A DNA stretch of 64,000 nt from Clostridiales bacterium (GTDB taxonomy: Bacteria > Bacillota > Clostridia > Lachnospirales > Lachnospiraceae): assembly GCA_018376135.1 (NCBI GenBank), contig JAHABX010000019.1, positions 1-64,000 of the forward strand. The letters are read 5' to 3'. Position numbers and translations under genes: made by a program. The notes under the pieces are model-generated. The model did no database searches. It was not told the origin of the DNA and saw only the letters and a program-made list of their open reading frames with translations. Within the stretch, counting starts at the first letter, position 1, and each line of letters starts with the position of its first letter. Positions 9,115 through 16,927 of this stretch are shown one piece after another.

Positions 9115-9960
9115 CTAACCGCGTGCAGCCTTCAGCTCGTCCAGAAGGCTGTACGGAATAGAAAGATTGGATCGTACGCCTGTTCCCATTGCGATGTCCG
9201 GCTTATTCCTTCCGTGGAAGTCGGAGCCTCCGGTGATGAGCAGGCTGTATTTTTGTGCGAGAAGGCGCATGGCAGCCGTATCGGAGCCGCGGTTCATGAC
9301 ATAGACAGCTTCAATGCCCATAAGTCCGGCGTCTGCAAGCTCTGCCACCAGCCCGTCAAGCTGCTTTCTGGACAGAGAATACAGAAGCGGATGGGCAAGG
9401 ACAGGGATGCCCCGGTATTGGCGGATGAGTCTGATGGCATCCGCGGGAGTGATCTGTTCCCTGGGAACGAAGCAGGAGGCATGATCTCCCAGATATTTGT
9501 CAAAGGCGATGGTCCGGCTGGGCGTCAGACCCTGCTCCACAAGCCATGCAGCCATATGGGCACGGGTGATGACTGCATCCGGCCAGCGCTCCTGCAGCTT
9601 TTCCACCGTAATGGGAAATCCGGCATGTTCCTGAAGCCTTTGGCACATCCGTTCGTTTCGGGTATTCCGGGTATCCACAAATGCGTGGAGCGTATCCTGG
9701 AATCCGGTGGACAGATAGTCCATGTAATAGCCAAGGATGTGGATATCTCTGTGCTGCCATCTGGTGGAGAACTCAATACCGGGAATGACCTCCAGTCCGG
9801 CAGGGGCTGCGGCTGTGGCGCGCCGGATACCGTCAGTCGTATCGTGGTCGGTCAGAGCAAAGGCGGACAGACCGGTATCCAGCGCCAGGCGGACCAGCTC
9901 CTCGGGAGTCAGTGTGCCGTCGGAGATGCAGGAATGTACATGCAGATCAATGGTTTTCAT
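9115..9960 (-). CDS. PHP-domain phosphoesterase (RNase AM / YciV-like)
   Basis: 281 residues. Metal-site motifs of the PHP family are visible: DLHVHSCISDGTL at the start, LTDHDT, IPGIEFS, a middle insert, VLAHP and TGGSDFHG. The short-form TrpH/YciV group includes 3',5'-nucleoside bisphosphate phosphatases and 5'-3' RNA exonucleases; this assignment is by family. AGGAGG lies 8 bases before the ATG. It converges with degV with almost no gap. Confidence 0.85.
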   Translation of the reverse strand: MKTIDLHVHSCISDGTLTPEELVRLALDTGLSAFALTDHDTTDGIRRATAAAPAGLEVIPGIEFSTRWQHRDIHILGYYMDYLSTGFQDTLHAFVDTRNTRNERMCQRLQEHAGFPITVEKLQERWPDAVITRAHMAAWLVEQGLTPSRTIAFDKYLGDHASCFVPREQITPADAIRLIRQYRGIPVLAHPLLYSLSRKQLDGLVAELADAGLMGIEAVYVMNRGSDTAAMRLLAQKYSLLITGGSDFHGRNKPDIAMGTGVRSNLSIPYSLLDELKAARG

Positions 9961-10029
9961 GAAAGAAGCCTCCTTGTGCGGCTTTAGCAGATACCGCAGA
10001 TAAATAGTGATAGAAAGAGTATAACATAT

Positions 10030-11364
10030 ATGAAGGATTTTTTGAAAATAGTATTTGGACTGGCATTTCCCATTGCTCTTCAGAACCTGATCAACACAGG
10101 TGTGACGACAGCCGATGTGGTCATGCTGGGAATGGTAGGAGAGACAGCTCTCTCCAGCGGCTCCCTGGCGGGACAGGTGCAGTTTGTGATGGGACTGATG
10201 ATCTTTGGAATGTCATCGGGTGCATCGGTACTGACGGCGCAGTATTGGGGAAAGAAGGAGATCGGGACCATTGAAAAGGTATTTGGCATGACCATCAGCT
10301 TTTCTCTGACAGCAGGCTGTATCTTCTTCGCGGCGGCGGAATTTTTCCCGGAGAGCTTAATGCATATTTTCTCCTCAGAGGAAGAAGTTATTACAAATGG
10401 TGCGGCATATCTTCGAATCGTGGCATTCAGTTATCCGCTGTCAGCATTTACCATGGGATATCTTTATCTCATGAGGAGCATTGAACGGGTAAAGATCGGA
10501 ACGGCGGTATATGCAGGTTCTCTTGCCATGAACGTGGTTCTGAACGCAGTCTTTATCTTCGGAGCGGGGAGTATACCGGCAATGGGAGTCCGCGGAGCGG
10601 CGATCGCCACACTGCTGTCCCGATGCTTCGAGTTTGTGGTAGTGCTTCTCTATATATGGAAGGGAAATCGTCAGGTGCTTTTAAGACCCCGGTATTTTAT
10701 CCATTTTGACCGGGCGCTGCTGAAGGACTTTCTGATCCTGTCTATTCCGGTAGTGCTCAATGAGACACTCTGGGGAGCGGGGATGTCCGCCAATGCGGCG
10801 ATCCTGGGACAGATGGGAAGCGCTGCCGCGGCTGCCAACTCGGTGGTCCGCGTGATCCGTGAGCTTGTGATGGTCATGAGTATCGGGCTGTCTGCGGCGA
10901 CTGCCGTGCTGGTTGGAAAAGCGATCGGAGAGAAGAGATTTGATATGGCAGAATTGTATGCGAAGCGGATGGTGGCGCTCAGCGTGATCGTAACGGCAGT
11001 GACCAGCACGTGTATGCTGCTTCTGCGCCGTCCGATCTGCAATGCGCTGACGCTGGGCGATCAGGCGAGAGATTATCTCATGTTCATGCTGATCATACTT
11101 GCCTTCTATGGTCTTGCCCAGGCAGTGAGCTGTCCGGTCATCGTCGGGGTGCTCCGCGGAGGCGGAGACACCCGGTTCGGTCTGATCCTGGAGGGCTGTG
11201 CCCTGTGGGGAGGTTCTATCCTGCTGGGCGCCATCGGAGCTTTTTACCTGCAGCTTCCCGTGAAGGCGGTATTTGTCCTTTTGATGCTGGATGAGTTCAT
11301 TAAGCTGCCCTTTTCCTGGTGGAGATACCGGACAAAGGTATGGCTGAAGGATCTGACCAGGTAG
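10030..11364 (+). CDS. MATE family efflux transporter
   Basis: 444 residues with twelve predicted hydrophobic segments. It begins with FPIALQNLINTGVTTADVVMLG, a MATE first helix, and repeats the pattern at LSIPVVLNETLWGAGMSANAAILG in the second half. Family members export drugs or metabolites in exchange for Na+ or H+. The substrate is unknown and no regulator is adjacent; it stands alone between a divergent PHP gene and malic enzyme. Confidence 0.9.
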   Translation: MKDFLKIVFGLAFPIALQNLINTGVTTADVVMLGMVGETALSSGSLAGQVQFVMGLMIFGMSSGASVLTAQYWGKKEIGTIEKVFGMTISFSLTAGCIFFAAAEFFPESLMHIFSSEEEVITNGAAYLRIVAFSYPLSAFTMGYLYLMRSIERVKIGTAVYAGSLAMNVVLNAVFIFGAGSIPAMGVRGAAIATLLSRCFEFVVVLLYIWKGNRQVLLRPRYFIHFDRALLKDFLILSIPVVLNETLWGAGMSANAAILGQMGSAAAAANSVVRVIRELVMVMSIGLSAATAVLVGKAIGEKRFDMAELYAKRMVALSVIVTAVTSTCMLLLRRPICNALTLGDQARDYLMFMLIILAFYGLAQAVSCPVIVGVLRGGGDTRFGLILEGCALWGGSILLGAIGAFYLQLPVKAVFVLLMLDEFIKLPFSWWRYRTKVWLKDLTR

Positions 11365-11391
11365 GTCAGAGGACAGCCATCAGAAAAATGA

Positions 11392-11419
11392 TTGACTTTT
11401 TTGTAGAAAGAGATATGAT
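11392..11419 (+). promoter_or_regulatory. Promoter of the malic enzyme gene
   Basis: TTGACT, 16 bases, TATGAT, with the TTG start codon about 34 bases downstream. Confidence 0.65.
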
Positions 11420-11452
11420 TTTCTTAAAGAAATTGTGAAGGAGGATATTACA

Positions 11453-12628
11453 TTGGATTATGCAAAGGAATCACTGAGACTTCATAATGAATGGAAGGGA
11501 AAGATTGAGGTGGTGACAACAGTTCCGGTTGCGACCAAGGACGATCTGTCCCTTGCCTATACCCCGGGTGTCGCACAGCCCTGTCTGGAGATTCAGAAGG
11601 ACGTGAACAAAAGCTATGAGCTGACCCGCCGCCACAATATGTGCCTGGTGGTGACAGATGGAACGGCTGTACTCGGACTTGGCGATATCGGACCGGAGGC
11701 CGGCATGCCGGTTATGGAAGGTAAATGTGTCCTGTTCAAAGCCTTTGGAGATGTGGATGCCTTTCCGCTCTGCATTAAGAGTAAGGATGTGGACGAGATT
11801 GTAAATACCATCTATATGATATCCGGAAGCTTTGCCGGTGTCAACCTGGAAGATATCTCTGCACCGCGCTGTTTCGAGATCGAGAGGAAATTAAAAGAAA
11901 AATGTGATATCCCGATTTTCCATGATGATCAGCATGGTACGGCGATCATTACTCTGGCAGGACTGACCAATGCGCTGAAGGTGGTCGGCAAGAAGAAAGA
12001 GGATGTGAAGGTGGTTGTCAACGGAGCGGGAGCAGCAGCCATCTCGATTACCAGACTGCTTCTGACCGCTGGTTATTCCCATATTACGCTCTGTGACCGT
12101 AAGGGTGCGATCTATGAAGGACGTACAGAGGGCATGAATCCCGTGAAGGAGGAGATGGCAAAGCTGACCAACCGTGAGAAGAAGCGGGGAACACTGGCTG
12201 ATATGCTGGTTGGTGCAGATGTTTTCATCGGTGTGAGCGCTCCGAAGATGGTGACGACGGAGATGGTCAGAACCATGAACAAGGATGCAGTCATCTTTGC
12301 ATGTGCGAACCCGACGCCGGAGATCTTCCCGGATGAGGCGAAGGCAGGAGGAGCAAAGGTCGTATCCACCGGAAGAAGTGACTATCCGAACCAGATCAAT
12401 AATGTACTTGCATTTCCGGGTATCTTCCGGGGAGCTTTCGATGTAAGAGCAAGTGATATCAACGATGAGATGAAGCTGGCTGCGGCGGAAGCGCTGGCAG
12501 GACTGATCTCTGAGGAAGAGCTCAACGAGGAGTATATCATTCCCAAGGCATTTGATCCGAGAGTAGGCAAGACCGTTGCGGCTGCAGTTGCAGAGGCGGC
12601 AAGAAAAACAGGAGTTGCCAGAATCTGA
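11453..12628 (+). CDS. NAD(P)-dependent malic enzyme
   Basis: 391 residues from a TTG start chosen because AAGGAGG lies 8 bases upstream; an earlier in-frame GTG overlaps that ribosome site and is unlikely. Motifs: LAYTPGVAQPC, the DGTAVLGLGDIGPEAG substrate loop, DDQHGTAI metal region and the NGAGAAAISI dinucleotide-binding loop. It decarboxylates malate to pyruvate. Length matches the short prokaryotic form without a phosphotransacetylase tail. Single gene. Confidence 0.93.
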   Translation: MDYAKESLRLHNEWKGKIEVVTTVPVATKDDLSLAYTPGVAQPCLEIQKDVNKSYELTRRHNMCLVVTDGTAVLGLGDIGPEAGMPVMEGKCVLFKAFGDVDAFPLCIKSKDVDEIVNTIYMISGSFAGVNLEDISAPRCFEIERKLKEKCDIPIFHDDQHGTAIITLAGLTNALKVVGKKKEDVKVVVNGAGAAAISITRLLLTAGYSHITLCDRKGAIYEGRTEGMNPVKEEMAKLTNREKKRGTLADMLVGADVFIGVSAPKMVTTEMVRTMNKDAVIFACANPTPEIFPDEAKAGGAKVVSTGRSDYPNQINNVLAFPGIFRGAFDVRASDINDEMKLAAAEALAGLISEEELNEEYIIPKAFDPRVGKTVAAAVAEAARKTGVARI

Positions 12629-12728
12629 ACATTTTCTGGATGAGCAGAATTCTTGTATTTATTAAGAAGGAGATATCATGGAATTGTCAATAAGATGATT
12701 CTATGATGTCTTTTTTGTTTTTATGATA

Positions 12729-12757
12729 TTGACTGTAAGGTGAGTATAAGTTATATT
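12729..12757 (+). promoter_or_regulatory. Candidate promoter ahead of the small ORF at 12860
   Basis: TTGACT, 17 bases, TATATT. The rest of 12629-12859 is AT-rich with no other gene seen. Confidence 0.5.
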
Positions 12758-12859
12758 ATAGGTAAATATCTAAAACATTCAGTATTCGATATATCAGCAT
12801 ACAGCATTCGTCTGTAAAGGAACCACGGAACAAGTACATTGATAAAGGATGGTGCAAAG

Positions 12860-13048
12860 ATGAAGGTGACTGAAAACGATATGAATGAAAAAGAAATGAT
12901 TAATAATCTTATTGATAACTACACGAGTTTACAGCGTATAAAAAAGGCAGCTGATATGAATAAAGAGGTTGAATACCAGATTACTGTATTAAAAGCAAAG
13001 CTTGAATCATTTGGCATTGTAACAAGTGATCTGAATATTCCTGAATAG
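12860..13048 (+). CDS. Small helical protein of unknown function
   Basis: 62 residues from the ATG at 12860, rich in Lys, Glu and Asn, with a predicted helical or short coiled-coil centre (NLIDNYTSLQRIKKAADM) and no Cys. I do not recognise a family. A ribosome-like GGATGG lies about 9 bases upstream. It sits just before the DUF3990/HTH pair but about 100 bases ahead of that pair's own promoter, so it may be an independent gene. AT-rich composition suggests it came with the accessory insert. Confidence 0.45.
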   Translation: MKVTENDMNEKEMINNLIDNYTSLQRIKKAADMNKEVEYQITVLKAKLESFGIVTSDLNIPE

Positions 13049-13149
13049 TAATCTACAGACCAAGGGTGTAGATCCTGTTGAATTATTACTGTATATCATC
13101 TTAGAAAGCAGCTGCAAAAGTTTGGTGTGCCTGATATCCATAGCACTCA

Positions 13150-13205
13150 TTGACAAACTAATACTGTAGTATTATAATAATGACAAACTAATACTGCGGT
13201 ATTAT
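13150..13205 (+). promoter_or_regulatory. Consensus promoter with two tandem operators (DUF3990/HTH locus)
   Basis: Perfect -35 TTGACA (13150-13155), 17 bases, perfect -10 TATAAT (13173-13178). A 25-base unit at 13151-13175 recurs at 13181-13205 with two changes, exactly 30 bases apart. Each unit holds the inverted repeat AATAC-N4-GTATT (13160-13173 and 13190-13203). The first copy lies between the -35 and -10 boxes, the second about +3 to +28. This layout fits repression by the HTH protein encoded downstream. Confidence 0.8.
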
Positions 13206-13219
13206 TTCGGAGGTGCCTT

Positions 13220-13921
13220 ATGGAACAGGATTTGATCATCTACCACGGCTCTCAGCAAATCGTTGAGGTGCCAAAGTTTGGTATTGGAAAGAAATACAAC
13301 GATTACGGACAGGGTTTTTACTGTACCGAAAATATCGAGCTTGCAAAAGAATGGGCATGCCCTGTAAAAAATGATGGTTACTCCAACAAGTACGGTCTGA
13401 CGCTTGACGGAATGAATGTCATGCACTTGACTGAGGGGGAATTTAATATCCTTAACTGGCTCGCAATTTTACTTGCTCATAGAAAATTTGACATTAATTC
13501 GCCTGTTGGCAACAACGCAAGAGAATTTATTCTGGATCGCTTTATGCCTGATACAGCAGATGTGGATGTGATGATCGGCTATCGTGCCGATGATTCTTAT
13601 TTCTCTTTTGCAGAAGATTTCGTGAATAATACCATCTCTCTCAGAGACTTGGAACTTGCCATGCAGCTTGGTACTCTTGGCGAACAGGTTGTCTTACTCT
13701 CTGAACGCTCCTTTCAGCAAATTGAGTTTATCGAATACGAAGCTGTCGATTATCGGGAATACTACTACAAACGGGCGGAAAGAGATCAAAATGCAAGAAC
13801 TGCTTACAAAAGTAAGAAAAAGAATCTGCAGCAGCTCATGGACGATATTTTTGTTCTCGATATTATGAGGGAGGATATGAAGTATGACGACCCACGCTTA
13901 CAATCAGTTATATCTGAATAA
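13220..13921 (+). CDS. DUF3990 protein, ADP-ribosyltransferase-like putative toxin
   Basis: 233 residues. It opens with IIYHGSQQIVEVPKF, then GKKYNDYGQGFYCTE, the signature of DUF3990, a family placed in the ADP-ribosyltransferase fold clan; a later GEQVVLLS segment may complete the NAD site. The C-terminus is charged and helical. It overlaps the next gene by 38 bases and shares its promoter, so it is expressed with the HTH protein. GGAGGTGCC precedes the ATG. The arrangement (enzyme-like gene first, HTH protein second, promoter with operators) resembles a toxin-antitoxin pair. Toxicity, NAD use and target are inference. Confidence 0.7.
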   Translation: MEQDLIIYHGSQQIVEVPKFGIGKKYNDYGQGFYCTENIELAKEWACPVKNDGYSNKYGLTLDGMNVMHLTEGEFNILNWLAILLAHRKFDINSPVGNNAREFILDRFMPDTADVDVMIGYRADDSYFSFAEDFVNNTISLRDLELAMQLGTLGEQVVLLSERSFQQIEFIEYEAVDYREYYYKRAERDQNARTAYKSKKKNLQQLMDDIFVLDIMREDMKYDDPRLQSVISE

Positions 13922-14516
13922 ATCTTCCCGTGCTGTTGGCAATATGCTCCACGATGCGGTATTGGAGTTCGGAATAAATGGTACGGATTTCCTGAATCGA
14001 TTTATTCAATCTGGTGTTGCCGGGCAGATTGAAAGCGGCAATCCCAAATACATTGCAGGAAAAAGCGGTATGGAATTGTTTCTGGAGGTTATGGAGAAGA
14101 CCACCGGACAGATCTTCAATGCAGAACCCGCTCCAAGCTATGATCGCAGCGACGTATATTGGGCAGGCTGGATGCTGACGCATTATCAATGGTACTCCGG
14201 TCGTACCTTTAAGAGCATACTGGACGCCGTTCCCTACGAAGAGCTTATGGGACTTTACAGAACGCTTCACGAAGCAGATATTCAAAAGAGCTACGAGGTT
14301 CTTGACGCTCACTTTTCTCATTGTGAAAGCAGGTTGAAGACAGTCAGGAAGCATTGCGGATTAACACAGGAGGCACTTGCCGATGAATCCGGTGTCTCAC
14401 TCAATACCATCCGTGCATACGAACGGAAAAGCAAAGATTTGAATAAGGCTCAGTTTAATATTGTGATGCGTCTTGCCGGAGCCTTAAAGTGTGATGTGTC
14501 CGAGCTTCTTGAGTAA
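13884..14516 (+). CDS. HTH (XRE-type) protein paired with DUF3990, putative antitoxin/repressor
   Basis: 210 residues. The last 60 (about 150-205) form an XRE/Cro helix-turn-helix: LKTVRKHCGLTQEALADESGVSLNTIRAYE. The first 145 form a domain with aromatic motifs (YWAGWMLTHYQWYSGRTF) that I know only from genes beside DUF3990. The ATG lies inside the upstream gene, behind GGGAGG, so translation is coupled. It probably binds the toxin through the N-terminus and the tandem operators through the C-terminus. Composition is more AT-rich than the neighbouring nusA operon. Confidence 0.7.
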   Translation: MTTHAYNQLYLNKSSRAVGNMLHDAVLEFGINGTDFLNRFIQSGVAGQIESGNPKYIAGKSGMELFLEVMEKTTGQIFNAEPAPSYDRSDVYWAGWMLTHYQWYSGRTFKSILDAVPYEELMGLYRTLHEADIQKSYEVLDAHFSHCESRLKTVRKHCGLTQEALADESGVSLNTIRAYERKSKDLNKAQFNIVMRLAGALKCDVSELLE

Positions 14517-14575
14517 CACCGTCTACGGCAGCGTCAGGAAAAAATGTGTTCGCAAGGAGAAAACGAAAAAACCCC

Positions 14576-14603
14576 TTGCATTTGCGCCAACTTGTGCTAT
14601 ACT
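14576..14603 (+). promoter_or_regulatory. Promoter of the rimP-nusA-infB operon
   Basis: TTGCAT, 16 bases, TATACT. It lies about 80 bases upstream of the rimP start codon. Confidence 0.55.
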
Positions 14604-14633
14604 GAGAATAACATAATACGTAGACTGAAGAAA

Positions 14634-14655
14634 GGGGTGGACAAAAGTCCACTCC
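14634..14655 (+). promoter_or_regulatory. Leader hairpin of the rimP-nusA operon
   Basis: A 9-bp stem (GGGGTGGAC with GTCCACTCC, one G-U pair) closed by AAAA is followed by TTCTTA, a weak T-run. Hairpins here are often attenuators; NusA feedback on its own operon is a plausible but unproven role. Confidence 0.5.
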
Positions 14656-14684
14656 TTCTTATATGTAAGAAGGAGGATTCATAC

Positions 14685-15152
14685 TTGGCAAAAAGAGAAG
14701 TTTATGAGCAGAAGACAGAAGCGCTGCTGCTGCCGATGATGGAAGAGCATCATTTTGAACTTGTGGATGTGGAGTTTGTCAAAGAGGCAGGAACCTGGTT
14801 TCTGCGGGCTTACATTGATAAGCCGGGAGGAATCACGATTGATGACTGCGAGGTTGTGAGCAGGGCATTATCTGATCGGCTGGATGAAGAGAACTTTATC
14901 GAGGAAACCTATATTCTGGAGGTGAGCTCTCCGGGGCTTGGCAGACCGCTGAAGAAGGACAAAGACTTTGTGAGAAGCCTTGGTGAATCCGTGGAGGTAA
15001 GGCTGTTCCGGGCAATCGATAAGCAGAAGGAATTTACAGGAATTCTGAAAGCCTGGGATAAAGAGACCGTTACTCTGGAGTTTGAGGACGAAGCCGAATT
15101 GACGATCGAGAGAGCGAATATCGCGCTGATCCGTCTGGCATTTGATTTTTAA
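14685..15152 (+). CDS. rimP: Ribosome maturation factor RimP
   Basis: 155 residues from a TTG start, set by AAGGAGG 8 bases upstream; the reading frame is open further upstream but without a start signal. Family motifs: FELVDVEFVKEAG, LRAYIDKPGGITIDDCE and the VSSPGLGRPL loop. It helps assemble the 30S subunit. First gene of the conserved rimP-nusA-ylxR-ylxQ-infB-rbfA-nrnA-truB-ribF unit. Confidence 0.95.
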   Translation: MAKREVYEQKTEALLLPMMEEHHFELVDVEFVKEAGTWFLRAYIDKPGGITIDDCEVVSRALSDRLDEENFIEETYILEVSSPGLGRPLKKDKDFVRSLGESVEVRLFRAIDKQKEFTGILKAWDKETVTLEFEDEAELTIERANIALIRLAFDF

Positions 15153-15169
15153 GGAGGAAGATACAGGAA

Positions 15170-16327
15170 ATGAACACAGAATTAAAAATGGCGCTGGAAA
15201 TTTTGGAAAAAGAAAAAGACATCAGCAAAGAAGTCATGCTGGAAGCCATTGAGAATTCCCTGATAACTGCATGTAAAGGACATTTTGGCAAGGATACGGA
15301 TAATTTCCGTGTGGAGATCGACCGGGATACCTATGATTTCCACGTATATGTGGAGAAGACCGTAGTAGAGCAGGTAGAAAATGATGTGACGGAGATCAGT
15401 CTGGCGGCTGCGAAGCTGATCAACAGCAAATACGAGCTGGGAGACGTGGTGAACGAGGAGGTCAAATCCAAGGAGTTCGGACGTATCACGACCCAGAATG
15501 CAAGAAACGTCATCCTGCAGAAGATCCGTGAGGAAGAGCGTAAGGTGCTGTTCAATCAGTACTACGGAAAAGAAAAAGATGTGGTTACCGGAGTGGTACA
15601 GCGTTATATTGGAAAGAATGTGAGTGTAAATCTGGGCAAGGTGGACGCGATCCTGAATGAGAACGAGATGGTGAAGGGTGAGGTATTTACCCCTACCGAG
15701 CGTATCAAGGTGTATATCCTGGAAGTGAAGGATACCACCAAGGGACCCAGGATCCTGGTATCCAGAACTCATCCGGAGCTGGTCAAGAGACTGTTCGAGT
15801 CTGAGGTGACCGAGGTGAGAGACGGTATTGTGGAGATCAAGAGCATTGCCCGTGAGGCAGGCTCCCGTACCAAGATCGCCGTATGGTCCAACGATCCGGA
15901 CGTGGATCCGGTGGGCGCATGTGTCGGTCTGAACGGAGCGCGTGTCAACTCCATCGTCAGCGAGCTGAAGGGCGAGAAGATCGATATCATTACCTGGAAC
16001 GAGAACCCGGCGCTTCTGATCGAGAACGCGCTGAGTCCGGCAAAGGTGGTTGTGGTACTTGCAGATCCGGAGGATAAGACAGCAAAGGTCGTTGTCCCGG
16101 ATTATCAGCTTTCTCTTGCCATCGGTAAGGAAGGACAGAATGCAAGACTGGCAGCAAGACTGACCGGATTCAAGATCGATATCAAGAGCGAGAGCCAGGC
16201 GAATGCCATCGAAGGCTTTTACGACGGCTTCTATGATGATGACGATGATGATGACGAGTATGATGTGGAATATGAAGAAGACGGTACTTATTACGACGAG
16301 AACGAAGAGCAGGAAGTGACAGAGTGA
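15170..16327 (+). CDS. nusA: Transcription elongation/termination factor NusA
   Basis: 385 residues: N-terminal RNA-polymerase-binding domain (1-125), S1 domain (about 135-200, GVVQRYIGKNVSVNLG), then two KH domains (about 230-345, DPVGACVGLNGARV and LAIGKEGQNARLAARLTG). It ends in an acidic tail of Asp, Glu and Tyr instead of the acidic repeats of E. coli NusA, as in other Firmicutes. AAGGAGG precedes the ATG. Its stop overlaps the ylxR start by 4 bases (GTGA). Confidence 0.96.
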   Translation: MNTELKMALEILEKEKDISKEVMLEAIENSLITACKGHFGKDTDNFRVEIDRDTYDFHVYVEKTVVEQVENDVTEISLAAAKLINSKYELGDVVNEEVKSKEFGRITTQNARNVILQKIREEERKVLFNQYYGKEKDVVTGVVQRYIGKNVSVNLGKVDAILNENEMVKGEVFTPTERIKVYILEVKDTTKGPRILVSRTHPELVKRLFESEVTEVRDGIVEIKSIAREAGSRTKIAVWSNDPDVDPVGACVGLNGARVNSIVSELKGEKIDIITWNENPALLIENALSPAKVVVVLADPEDKTAKVVVPDYQLSLAIGKEGQNARLAARLTGFKIDIKSESQANAIEGFYDGFYDDDDDDDEYDVEYEEDGTYYDENEEQEVTE

Positions 16328-16602
16328 GTACAGTGAAAAAGATACCGATGCGTCAGTGTATCGGATGCGGCGAAATGAAAAGTAAAAGGGATATGATGAG
16401 GGTCCTTCGGACCACGGAGAGTGAGATCGTCCTGGATACGACCGGTAAGAAGAATGGCAGAGGCGCATATCTGTGCAGAAGTCAGGAGTGTTTCCGGAAA
16501 GCGGTAAAATCCAAAGGACTGGAACGTGCGCTGAAGACCACGATCCCCACAGAGGTTTATGACAGTCTGGAGAAGGAGATAGAGAAGCTTGCAGGGAAAT
16601 AA
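16324..16602 (+). CDS. ylxR: YlxR/RnpM family RNA-binding protein
   Basis: 92 residues with a GTG start overlapping the nusA stop. PMRQCIGC near the N-terminus and GRGAYLCRSQECF in the middle are the DUF448 signatures. The B. subtilis member binds RNase P RNA and modulates its activity (RnpM). Its place between nusA and infB is conserved in Firmicutes. Confidence 0.93.
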   Translation: MSTVKKIPMRQCIGCGEMKSKRDMMRVLRTTESEIVLDTTGKKNGRGAYLCRSQECFRKAVKSKGLERALKTTIPTEVYDSLEKEIEKLAGK

Positions 16603-16927
16603 GATTCTGGCATATCTGGGGCTAGCCACCAGAGCCGGTCGGGTTGTAAGCGGAGAATTCTGCGTGGAGAAATCTGTGAGGCAGAGAAGAGCAAAGCTGG
16701 TCATTGTATCAGAGGATGCTTCCGAAGCCTCCAAAAAGAAGTTTCGCAACATTTGTACTTACTATAAAGTGCCTCTGTATTTCTTCGGAAACCGGGAGGA
16801 GCTGGGGGCTGCCTGTGGAAAGGAACTTCGGGTGTCCGCAGCGATTGAGGATGAAGGATTGGCGCATGCGGCGATCCGGCAGCTGGAACAGGAGACAGGT
16901 ATTGGAGGTAGTAAGTATGTCGAATAA
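16589..16927 (+). CDS. ylxQ: L7Ae/L30e-family ribosomal-like protein YlxQ
   Basis: 112 residues with a TTG start 14 bases inside the end of ylxR, behind AAGGAG. It has the L7Ae fold pattern: [15 protein letters not shown], the [12 protein letters not shown] strand-loop, and [16 protein letters not shown]. Members are predicted to bind kink-turn RNA; the role is not settled. Its end overlaps the infB start by 11 bases. Confidence 0.92.
   Translation: MQGNKILAYLGLATRAGRVVSGEFCVEKSVRQRRAKLVIVSEDASEASKKKFRNICTYYKVPLYFFGNREELGAACGKELRVSAAIEDEGLAHAAIRQLEQETGIGGSKYVE

Noticed and set aside
11435..11452. GTG at 11435 as the malic enzyme start
   Set aside because: It overlaps the ribosome site that serves the TTG at 11453.
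12678..12698. AAGGAG followed by a six-codon ORF
   Set aside because: Too short to support as a gene; kept only as a possible vestige.
13053..13073. TCTACA/TGTAGA hairpin as a terminator
   Set aside because: Only 6 bp with no T-run.
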